Below are positions 1 through 5,319 of a DNA stretch of 8,918 bases, one piece after another (position 1 is the first letter of the stretch; each line of letters opens with the position of its first letter). Made by a program: the position numbers and the translations under genes. The DNA lies in assembly GCA_017419465.1 (NCBI GenBank), contig JAFOLE010000306.1, forward strand, positions 1-8,918, given 5' to 3'. This DNA comes from Solobacterium sp. Lineage in GTDB: Bacteria > Bacillota_I > Bacilli_A > Erysipelotrichales > Erysipelotrichaceae. The notes beneath the pieces are model-generated. The model was not told the origin of the DNA, ran no database searches, and saw only the letters and a program-made list of their open reading frames with translations.

Positions 1-19
1 GCATGCATGATGTTTTGGC

Positions 20-72
20 AAAAGAAAAGCAGAGAACGCTGCCAATTTGGGTTTACGGAGTCGATCTCTGCT
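20..72 (-). terminator. Possible distal terminator hairpin of the leftward cluster
   Basis: An 8-bp perfect inverted repeat, AGCAGAGA (28-35) and TCTCTGCT (65-72), encloses 29 bases. Read on the minus strand, the stem is followed directly by a T-rich tract (TTTTCTTTT, complement of 20-28), as in a rho-independent terminator. The loop is unusually long but contains a small CCAATTTGG inverted repeat that could shorten it. It lies about 120 bases past the aldo/keto reductase stop, so it could end that transcript. A chance repeat cannot be excluded. Confidence 0.35.
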
Positions 73-139
73 CGTTTATTCTATCATGACGTCTTCGTCA
101 TTGCCATCGTTTAGACTGTTTGACTTTGTCAACAGACTG

Positions 140-165
140 AGAGACAGCGGCACCGCGCTGTCTCT
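140..165. repeat. Strong GC-rich hairpin just downstream of the aldo/keto reductase gene
   Basis: A perfect 10-bp stem, AGAGACAGCG (140-149) with CGCTGTCTCT (156-165), has a 6-base loop. It starts 25 bases past the stop codon at 190, where a terminator is expected. Neither strand shows a run of T after the stem, so it is not a canonical intrinsic terminator; it may act as a 3'-end stabiliser or work with the T-tract hairpin further downstream. A second, bulged stem (CTGTTTGAC at 116-124 with GTCAACAG at 128-135) lies next to it, and a third (ATGACG 86-91, CGTCAT 96-101) follows. Confidence 0.5.
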
Positions 166-189
166 GTTTCGGAGTATTGGGACTTTATC

Positions 190-1041
190 TTATACCATAT
201 CCAGTCCGACCGGGTGCTTTGGCGCCGGGAATGCCTGTTCGAGTGAGGCAATCTCCTGCGGGGAGAGCACAAGATCGGCGGCTTCCCGGTTGGCCTGAAC
301 GTGGGCTGCCGTGCCGGCTTTGGGAATCGCAAAGACAGTTCCGCTGCGCAGGACAAATGCCAGAAGGACCTGAAATACACTGACCTGATGATCCTCCGCA
401 ATCTGTTTCAGAACCGGATTCTTCGTCATGCCGGACCGGAGGGTGCCGCCCTGTCCGAGCGGACAGTAGGCCATTAACGGCGTGTCATGTTCCTTCAGCC
501 AGGGCTGAAGCTCCAGCTCGGTTCCCCGGCTTCCAAGGTGATAGAGCACCTGATCGATCTGACAGCGGTCACCGTGTTTTACCCCATACAGCTCTTCCAT
601 GTCGTCAGTATCGAAATTGGAGACGCCCCAGCGGCGGATCATGCCGTTGCGTACCAGTTCCTCCATGCATGACACGGTTTCTGCAAGCGGAACACTGCCG
701 CGCCAGTGGAGAAGATACAGGTCAAGATACGATGTCCCAAGCCGCTTCAGGGACTGTTCACAGCTGTCAAAGATGTGTGCCCGTCCCGCATTCCAGGGAT
801 AGACCTTGGATACAAGAAAGAGCTTCTCCCGTTCATACGGCGCAATCGCTTCCCCGACCAGTTCTTCGGATGCGCCTTCGCCGTACATCTCTGCGGTATC
901 GATCAGGGTCATGTCATGTTCGATGCCCCAGCGCAGTGCCTCGATTTCCGAAGCACGTTTTGAATCATGTTCGCCGACAAACCATGTGCCCTGTCCGACA
1001 CACGGCAGGGCGGTTCCATCTTTCAATAATATCTGTTTCAC
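190..1041 (-). CDS. Aldo/keto reductase (283 aa)
   Basis: Predicted cytosolic NAD(P)H-dependent reductase of aldehydes and ketones, of the AKR superfamily (TIM barrel). The catalytic tetrad is complete: D48 (in LIDTAEMYG), Y53, K79 (in LVSKVYP) and H112 (in YLLHW). The WGVSNF motif and the late IPKAGT motif that binds the cofactor phosphate are also present. The chosen start is GTG at 1041, because a perfect GGAGG (complement of 1049-1053) lies 7 bases upstream and the protein then begins at the first barrel strand with the usual length. The frame is open to an ATG at 1089, but no ribosome binding site supports that. It is the last gene of the leftward cluster, 60 bases after the nucleoside hydrolase remnant. 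The substrate cannot be told from sequence. The family call is secure. Confidence 0.93.
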   Translation of the reverse strand: MKQILLKDGTALPCVGQGTWFVGEHDSKRASEIEALRWGIEHDMTLIDTAEMYGEGASEELVGEAIAPYEREKLFLVSKVYPWNAGRAHIFDSCEQSLKRLGTSYLDLYLLHWRGSVPLAETVSCMEELVRNGMIRRWGVSNFDTDDMEELYGVKHGDRCQIDQVLYHLGSRGTELELQPWLKEHDTPLMAYCPLGQGGTLRSGMTKNPVLKQIAEDHQVSVFQVLLAFVLRSGTVFAIPKAGTAAHVQANREAADLVLSPQEIASLEQAFPAPKHPVGLDMV

Positions 1042-1101
1042 TGCCGAACCTCCGTATTTCTGTTCTGCGGTATGCATGCAGTTTCGCATGCGCGGCGTCT
1101 G

Positions 1102-1284
1102 TCAGTCATTCATTCCCGTGCCGTGGATACCCCATCCATAGCATGCCGCAATGAAGGCTTTGATGTCCATCGAGTCGGACAGGGCGGCCTGCACGATCGC
1201 AAACTGATCATCGACTTCATTCTTTGCGTCGGTGTTGATGATGACCCGGCTCTTCTTTGCGTACGGGATGCCGCGTTTAATCAT
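1102..1284 (-). pseudogene. N-terminal remnant of a nucleoside hydrolase-like gene (60 aa)
   Basis: The 60 residues begin like nucleoside hydrolases: strand RVIINTD followed by NEVDDQFAI, with D19, D25 and D26 in the position of the calcium/ribose-binding aspartates, then DIKAFIAA and YG. Intact family members are about 300 residues and need C-terminal catalytic histidine and aspartate residues, all absent here. The frame stops at a TGA at 1102, and the 60 bases before the aldo/keto reductase start hold no further family sequence, so most of the gene appears deleted. The last eight or so residues (IHGTGMND) look like read-through across the junction. The start at 1284 keeps a ribosome binding site (AAAGGG, 7 bases upstream, next to AGGAG). 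It could instead be an expressed small protein, but a decaying gene is likelier. Confidence 0.65.
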
Positions 1285-1297
1285 GGTAATACCCTTT

Positions 1298-1316
1298 CTC
1301 CTGGCATATGCAGGAG
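1298..1316 (-). promoter_or_regulatory. Inverted repeat over the ribosome-binding region of the nucleoside hydrolase remnant
   Basis: CTCCTG (1298-1303) and CAGGAG (1311-1316) form a 6-bp stem around GCATATG. On the minus strand the distal arm contains AGGAG upstream of the ATG at 1284, next to a second purine tract, AAAGGG. The stem falls in the 41-base gap between the metallo-hydrolase stop and this ATG. It could lower translation of the downstream frame or protect an mRNA end. There is no T-run, so it is not a normal terminator. Confidence 0.35.
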
Positions 1317-1325
1317 CTCAATCTG

Positions 1326-2165
1326 TCAGATCTCGATGCTGGTACGCGGAATCTGCACAAGCAGGCTGATGTCATGCGCCTCGCAGTACTTCGCAAGTTT
1401 GAAGAATGCCACTTCGGTATGTTCCACAAACGGAATCATGCCGGTTGCCGGCTGATCGAGCCGGGAGAAGAAATTATCCCAGTGCAGGGGAATGACAAGC
1501 TTCGGCTGTACCTTGGCAACGGTCTCCTCAAAGAACTGTTTCTCCGTTGTTTCATCTGCCTTGGCAAGACCTGCCGTGCCGAGAAACAGCACGTCACAGT
1601 GATATCCGTCATACTGGCCTTCGATATAGTTGAAGCTCGGGCGGATGATATAGGTCTTATCCCCGTGTTCCACGATGAAGTCATACGAGCCGCCTTCCTT
1701 GTAGTCCCGCAGCTTTGCGGGCTGCACGAGCGGTGCGGTGATCGGTTCACCGAGGTCGTTGTTCAGGATGGTCGGCTTGGAATGCAGGGAGTTGATGACC
1801 TTTACTTTGAATGCGCCGACGGTATAGGTCTCCTCCGCCTTGAATTCCACGCGCTGTTCCGCCGGGACATTTCCGCCGATTGCGACATTCATCGCGGACG
1901 AAGAGCCGTAAATGACGGCGCCGGTCTTGTTTGCGACATACGGCGCATCCATGACATGGTCATGATGGGTATGCGAAATAAACATGGCTTTGAGCCGGTC
2001 CATCGGGTGGAGACGCAGAAGCTCATCTGCCAGTGCGGTATCCGTCCCTTCACTGCCGCTGATGTATTTTACAAGCGACGGCCGTGTGAAGTGACAGTCA
2101 AAGAGAACCTGATCGGTTCCGTCATCGAAAAGCAATGTGGTGGTACCGAAGAATGTAACTTTCAT
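1326..2165 (-). CDS. MBL-fold (metallo-beta-lactamase superfamily) metal-dependent hydrolase (279 aa)
   Basis: Predicted cytosolic metallo-hydrolase. The start MKVTFFGTTTLLF followed by VLFDCHF is the first beta-hairpin of the fold. The metal-binding HxHxDH motif is complete in SHTHHDH (H65, H67, D69, H70); H128 in NSLHSKP and H228 in PLHWDNF are the probable remaining histidine ligands. The usual bridging aspartate seems absent: the matching strand reads YIIRPSFNY, with serine in its place, and then DVLFLGTAGL. It is the first gene of the leftward cluster, behind its own candidate promoter and after the oxidoreductase terminator. A GAGGGG tract about 13 bases upstream of the ATG is the likely ribosome binding site, a rather long spacing. 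No beta-lactamase role is implied; the substrate is unknown. Confidence 0.9.
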   Translation of the reverse strand: MKVTFFGTTTLLFDDGTDQVLFDCHFTRPSLVKYISGSEGTDTALADELLRLHPMDRLKAMFISHTHHDHVMDAPYVANKTGAVIYGSSSAMNVAIGGNVPAEQRVEFKAEETYTVGAFKVKVINSLHSKPTILNNDLGEPITAPLVQPAKLRDYKEGGSYDFIVEHGDKTYIIRPSFNYIEGQYDGYHCDVLFLGTAGLAKADETTEKQFFEETVAKVQPKLVIPLHWDNFFSRLDQPATGMIPFVEHTEVAFFKLAKYCEAHDISLLVQIPRTSIEI

Positions 2166-2192
2166 ATATCTGTTTAATCCCCTCTGCTATTC

Positions 2193-2220
2193 AGTATAAG
2201 ACATCATCGTGAAAACGAAG
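2193..2220 (-). promoter_or_regulatory. Candidate promoter of the metallo-hydrolase cluster
   Basis: On the minus strand a TATACT box (complement of 2193-2198) matches the -10 consensus in five of six positions. It sits 28 bases before the ATG, giving a short leader that still holds the GAGGGG ribosome binding site. The -35 region is weak (TTCTTC-like at 17-18 bp spacing). The call is supported mainly by position: the upstream gene ends at a terminator, so the cluster needs its own start. Confidence 0.4.
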
Positions 2221-2243
2221 AACCAACCCGGATAGCCGGACAG

Positions 2244-2269
2244 AAAAAGACCGGCAGAATCTGCCGGTC
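2244..2269 (-). terminator. Intrinsic terminator of the Old Yellow Enzyme-type oxidoreductase gene
   Basis: A perfect 9-bp GC-rich stem (GACCGGCAG 2249-2257, CTGCCGGTC 2261-2269) with a 3-base loop is followed on the minus strand by five T (complement of 2244-2248). It begins 25 bases past the oxidoreductase stop at 2294. This is a classic rho-independent terminator and separates this gene from the metallo-hydrolase cluster. Confidence 0.88.
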
Positions 2270-2293
2270 CGTTTATAGATGATCGAAATGGAC

Positions 2294-4315
2294 TCAGATG
2301 ATGCGGGCGGCGTGATAGCCTTCCTCGGTGGAGTTCATGATCTTGCGGGAACCGTTGGTATCACCGGCTGTCAGAACCCGGATGCCCGGCGCAATCCTCC
2401 GCAGCTCATTGGCGAGCGTATGGTTCGGAGTGAGGCCGAGCGCAAGCACCACAGCATCTCCCTTAAACACTTTTTCATTGCCTTCCGTATCACAGGTGAC
2501 AACTTCACCCGGACGCAGTTCCTTAATGGTGCGGTTTGTCTCAATGCCGACCTTTGTTTCCGCAAGCCGTGCATTCAGAACCCACTTCGCGTAGATCGGC
2601 ATATTCGGCGCATGTTCGGGCAGCTGGTCGATCATGGTGACTTTTTTGCCTTTTTCCGCAAGGACAAGCGCCGCTTCACAGCCGACAAGGCCGGCTCCGC
2701 AGACGAGGATCTCATTTCCTTCCGGAATGTTTCCGTCAACGACAGAAATCGGGTCGATCACACCGGCGGTATCAATACCCTTGATCGGCGGGCAGGAGAC
2801 ATGAGAGCCTTCTGCGACGATGACCGCATCATAGCCGATTGCCGCAAGCTCTTCCGCGGTTGCGGTGTGGTTTGTGATGATCTTGGCACCGCAGTTCTTC
2901 ACGGCACGCTTGATGTACTGCGCATAGTTGCGGAAGTCCTGCTTGAAGTCCGGATTGCCGATATGGTTCAGCTCACCGCCGATTTCCGCTTCCTTTTCAT
3001 ACAGGGTAACATCGAGACCGCGCTTGCGTGCGGTCAGCGCCGCCTGCATGCCTGCAGGGCCGGAGCCGACGATCGCAACACGCTTCGGAGTCTCTGCCGG
3101 ATAGACCTGGCCGAAAAGTTCGGTTTCTCTTCCGGCTTCCGGATTGACCTGGCAGGAGATCTGGCAGTTTGCCTCTACCTTGCCGAGGCATTCGTTACAG
3201 CGGAGGCAGCGGCGGATATCTTCCGGCTTGCCGGCGTAGATCTTGTTCGGCCAGTCGGGATCGGCAATCGTCTGACGGCCGATGCAGATGAAGTCCGCTT
3301 CTCCGGCTTCGAGGATCTCTTCACCCATTTCCGGGGAAATGGAACCGACGGCGTCAACCGGGATGCTTACGCTCTTTTTGATTGCGGCCGCAAGATGTTT
3401 CAGACTTCCGCGCGGGGTAAAGTAGGGCTGTACCCATACAGAGGTTCCGACACCAAGGTGCAGATCAAGACCTTCCGGGTCCTTTTTGCCGGCAAGCACA
3501 TCGCCGTAGTCGGCAGCTCTGGAGTCCCAGGTTCCGGCGGATACGTTGATGGCGTCCGCACCAGCTTCTTCCGCCATCTTTGCGAAGGCGCATGCCTCTT
3601 CCACGGTGATGCCGTTAGGCACATATTCGGCGGCGGAGAGACGGATAATGACCGGATAATCCTTTCCGCAGAGCTCCTTGGTCTTGCGGATGATCTCAAG
3701 TGCGAACTTTGCACGGTTTTCGAGGGATCCGCCGAACTCATCATCTCTGCGGTTGGTATAGCCGGAGAGGAACTGCAGCGGCATGTAGCCGTGGGCGCAG
3801 TGGATCTCGACCGCATCGAATCCGCATTTCTTTCCGCGGAGAGCTGCTTCAGCGTATTTGGTTGTCAGCTCATGGATCTCATCGATTTCCATCGGGCGCG
3901 GAGTATCCTCCGGACGCTGGAAGTTGCCGACGGAAGACGGGGTCTTCGGACGGACGCCGGTAATTCTTGCGGAGGCATAACAGCCGCCGTGCGCGAGCTG
4001 CAGGCATGCCTTTGCGCCGCCTGCGTGAATGGCGTGGGGCAGACGGCTCATCGAGTTCATGTATTTGTCAGAGTCGAGCACAAGCTCACCGGTGATAACA
4101 CGTCCTTCGGCTTCCGGTGCGACGACTTCTGTTACGATCATTCCGACACCGCCTTCCGCTCTGCGCAGGCAGTATGCCACAAAGGCGTCAGATACGGTGC
4201 AGTCGGAGTTGTTGAGGTTGGTTCCCATCGCAGGCATGATAATGCGGTTGCGAAGCTCCATGGTTCCGATCTTGCCAGGTTCCAGGAGATGGCTGTAACT
4301 CTCTTTGAATTCCAT
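2294..4315 (-). CDS. NADH:flavin oxidoreductase of the Old Yellow Enzyme / 2,4-dienoyl-CoA reductase / enoate reductase type (673 aa)
   Basis: A three-cofactor reductase, predicted to pass electrons from NAD(P)H through FAD and a 4Fe-4S cluster to FMN to reduce an activated C=C bond. Residues 1-365 form the FMN barrel: MPAMGTN (28-33), Q106 in LQLAHGG, H172/H175/Y177 in IHCAHGY, the QFLS and FGGSLENR motifs, R225, and the phosphate loop ending G346-R347. Cysteines 370, 373, 376 and 388 (CxxCxxCx11C) can bind the cluster. FAD and NAD(P) GxGxxG motifs lie at 417-422 and 540-545, with AGD near 650. The length matches the E. coli FadH type. The ATG has an AAAGGAAA ribosome binding site. Relatives act on dienoyl-CoA, enoates, bile-acid intermediates and isoflavones; nothing nearby selects one. 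It is a single-gene unit, divergent from the acetyltransferase. Confidence 0.93.
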   Translation of the reverse strand: MEFKESYSHLLEPGKIGTMELRNRIIMPAMGTNLNNSDCTVSDAFVAYCLRRAEGGVGMIVTEVVAPEAEGRVITGELVLDSDKYMNSMSRLPHAIHAGGAKACLQLAHGGCYASARITGVRPKTPSSVGNFQRPEDTPRPMEIDEIHELTTKYAEAALRGKKCGFDAVEIHCAHGYMPLQFLSGYTNRRDDEFGGSLENRAKFALEIIRKTKELCGKDYPVIIRLSAAEYVPNGITVEEACAFAKMAEEAGADAINVSAGTWDSRAADYGDVLAGKKDPEGLDLHLGVGTSVWVQPYFTPRGSLKHLAAAIKKSVSIPVDAVGSISPEMGEEILEAGEADFICIGRQTIADPDWPNKIYAGKPEDIRRCLRCNECLGKVEANCQISCQVNPEAGRETELFGQVYPAETPKRVAIVGSGPAGMQAALTARKRGLDVTLYEKEAEIGGELNHIGNPDFKQDFRNYAQYIKRAVKNCGAKIITNHTATAEELAAIGYDAVIVAEGSHVSCPPIKGIDTAGVIDPISVVDGNIPEGNEILVCGAGLVGCEAALVLAEKGKKVTMIDQLPEHAPNMPIYAKWVLNARLAETKVGIETNRTIKELRPGEVVTCDTEGNEKVFKGDAVVLALGLTPNHTLANELRRIAPGIRVLTAGDTNGSRKIMNSTEEGYHAARII

Positions 4316-4336
4316 AATTATGTGTTTCCTTTCGCA

Positions 4337-4368
4337 GGACTGAGACAGTCCCTCTTACTTATATTATC
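4337..4368 (-). promoter_or_regulatory. Candidate promoter and operator-like dyad of the oxidoreductase gene
   Basis: On the minus strand GATAATATAAG offers two overlapping -10-like hexamers (complement of 4358-4368); no convincing -35 box is present. Just downstream, around the expected start of transcription, is a perfect inverted repeat GGACTG-AGA-CAGTCC (4337-4351). It could be a repressor site or a short leader hairpin before the ribosome binding site. Both calls rest on pattern and position only. Confidence 0.4.
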
Positions 4369-4443
4369 GGGTTTCTCTGCGTTTAAAACCATGCACGGAT
4401 TTTGTTTCATGCAAAGTTTCTGCGTACACTGTTGTGGATGCTG

Positions 4444-4497
4444 CTGCCAAAAAGGATTACAGTTCACGCTATAATACGGATACAGTTACAGAAAGGA
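4444..4497 (+). promoter_or_regulatory. Promoter and ribosome binding site of the acetyltransferase gene
   Basis: A perfect TATAAT lies at 4470-4475, 32 bases before the ATG at 4508. The only -35 candidate, CTGCCA at 4444-4449, is 20 bp away and matches four of six consensus bases, so the promoter is probably moderate or activator-aided. The leader is short and carries AAAGGA as ribosome binding site, about 10 bases before the ATG. Confidence 0.55.
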
Positions 4498-4507
4498 ATC
4501 GCAACCC

Positions 4508-5068
4508 ATGGCATACGAAGAACTGATAATCGATCAGAAGATCATTGATCCTGAAATGGAACAGGAGGAACAGCGCCAGGCAAAGCTGATCTTTGACCTG
4601 AACCACACATTCTCCGGAAGTCAAGAATACGCAGACATCATGAATGAACTGTTCAGCGGCCGGATCAAAGATGGCAGTAAGGTGCTTGCGCCGGTATACG
4701 GAAGATACATGCATAAAATAGAGATCGGGAAGAATGTCCTGATCAACGGCGGCTTTACCGCAATGGCATTCGGCGGAATCACGATCGAAGATGATGTGGT
4801 CATCGCACCGAATGTACAGCTGCTTACCGACAATCATGATCCGTATGACCGGACGATCCTGATATGCAAACCGATCGTCATTAAGAAAGGCGCCTGGATC
4901 GGCGCCGGGGCATCGGTCCTGCCGGGTGTGACCGTCGGACGTTATGCGATCGTCGGAACATCTGCCGTCGTCACGAAGGATGTGCCGGATTATGCGGTTG
5001 TCGCGGGAGTTCCCGCAAAGGTGCTGAAGATCCTGGACGGGGAACGGTTTGAGTCGGAAGGACAGTAA
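4508..5068 (+). CDS. Hexapeptide-repeat O-acetyltransferase, maltose/galactoside acetyltransferase type (186 aa)
   Basis: Predicted cytosolic trimeric acetyl-CoA-dependent enzyme that acetylates a hydroxyl of a sugar or related acceptor. The helical N-terminus (about 1-55) resembles the Mac domain of maltose/galactoside acetyltransferases. Residues from about 70 to 175 form a left-handed beta-helix of hexapeptide turns (IGKNVLIN, ITIEDDVVIAPNV, GAWIGAGASVLPGVTVG). H110 in LLTDNHDPYDR is the probable catalytic histidine, and AVVAGVPAKVLK is the usual family ending. The region after LIN reads GGFTAM, where relatives often have a conserved Asn-Cys pair, so the acceptor pocket may differ. Length is normal. 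It has its own promoter and terminator and appears monocistronic. The true acceptor is unknown; the fold also occurs in antibiotic and serine acetyltransferases, which fit less well. Confidence 0.9.
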   Translation: MAYEELIIDQKIIDPEMEQEEQRQAKLIFDLNHTFSGSQEYADIMNELFSGRIKDGSKVLAPVYGRYMHKIEIGKNVLINGGFTAMAFGGITIEDDVVIAPNVQLLTDNHDPYDRTILICKPIVIKKGAWIGAGASVLPGVTVGRYAIVGTSAVVTKDVPDYAVVAGVPAKVLKILDGERFESEGQ

Positions 5069-5078
5069 ACATATGCGT

Positions 5079-5111
5079 GACAGGGCATCATCGGGGCTCT
5101 GTCTTTTCTTT
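5079..5111 (+). terminator. Intrinsic terminator of the acetyltransferase gene
   Basis: An 8-bp stem with one G-U pair (GACAGGGC 5079-5086, GCTCTGTC 5096-5103) is followed on the plus strand by TTTTCTTT. It begins 10 bases past the stop codon at 5068, where a rho-independent terminator is expected. Confidence 0.8.
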
Positions 5112-5319
5112 GTTGAATCAGCACGGCAGCCCTGCGGTTTGTCTCATACGAAGACCTGGATGCGGAAGAATGCGGTGAATACCGCGCACTGTCTGAATGA
5201 ACCAAATGAAAACACCTCTGACCGGCTGCGCATCGGTTACAGGCAGCGATAAGGGACAGAGATGTTTTATTTAACGTTGCAGAATCCCTGTATCTGATAC
5301 ACGCAGGGCTACATGACGT
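5112..5319. other. Convergent intergenic region without a clear gene
   Basis: This stretch lies between the ends of the acetyltransferase and GH94-like genes. No reading frame has both a ribosome binding site and recognisable family sequence. One short plus-strand stretch (about 5124-5199) translates to ALRFVSYEDLDAEECGEY and then stops; it reads like protein but has no start, so it could be a gene fragment or chance. The rest holds two hairpins: one at 5209-5268, and one at 5286-5308 (CCCTG with CAGGG, enclosing TATC-T-GATA). The latter lies 12 bases past the GH94-like stop and has no T-run. Confidence 0.5.
5209..5268. terminator. Possible bidirectional terminator between convergent genes
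   Basis: AAAACACCTCTG (5209-5220) and CAGAGATGTTTT (5257-5268) pair over 12 positions with one mismatch, and an inner GCTGC/GCAGC stem (5225-5229, 5243-5247) shortens the loop. Each outer arm gives a four-T tract at the 3' side in both directions, as in A/T-flanked bidirectional terminators. It is about 50 bases past the GH94-like stop, which otherwise lacks a terminator with a T-run. The inner stem is imperfect, so the call is tentative. Confidence 0.42.

Noticed and set aside
1042..1089. Upstream ATG extension of the aldo/keto reductase (16 extra residues)
   Set aside because: The extension is not family-like and has no ribosome binding site, whereas GTG at 1041 has a perfect GGAGG at 7 bases.
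1308..2177. A 289-codon plus-strand frame opposite the metallo-hydrolase
   Set aside because: Antisense to a well-supported gene, with no recognisable domain and no sensible ribosome binding site.
2294..4315. Bile-acid 7-dehydroxylation (bai) gene
   Set aside because: The domain order matches BaiCD/BaiH, but also many other enoate reductases, and no other bai-type gene is in the window.
2279..4474. A 731-codon open frame on the plus strand, opposite the oxidoreductase gene
   Set aside because: It is fully antisense to a gene with complete FMN, Fe-S, FAD and NAD motifs, its translation shows no recognisable domain, and it runs through the terminator and divergent promoters. Long antisense frames are a usual by-product of this codon usage.
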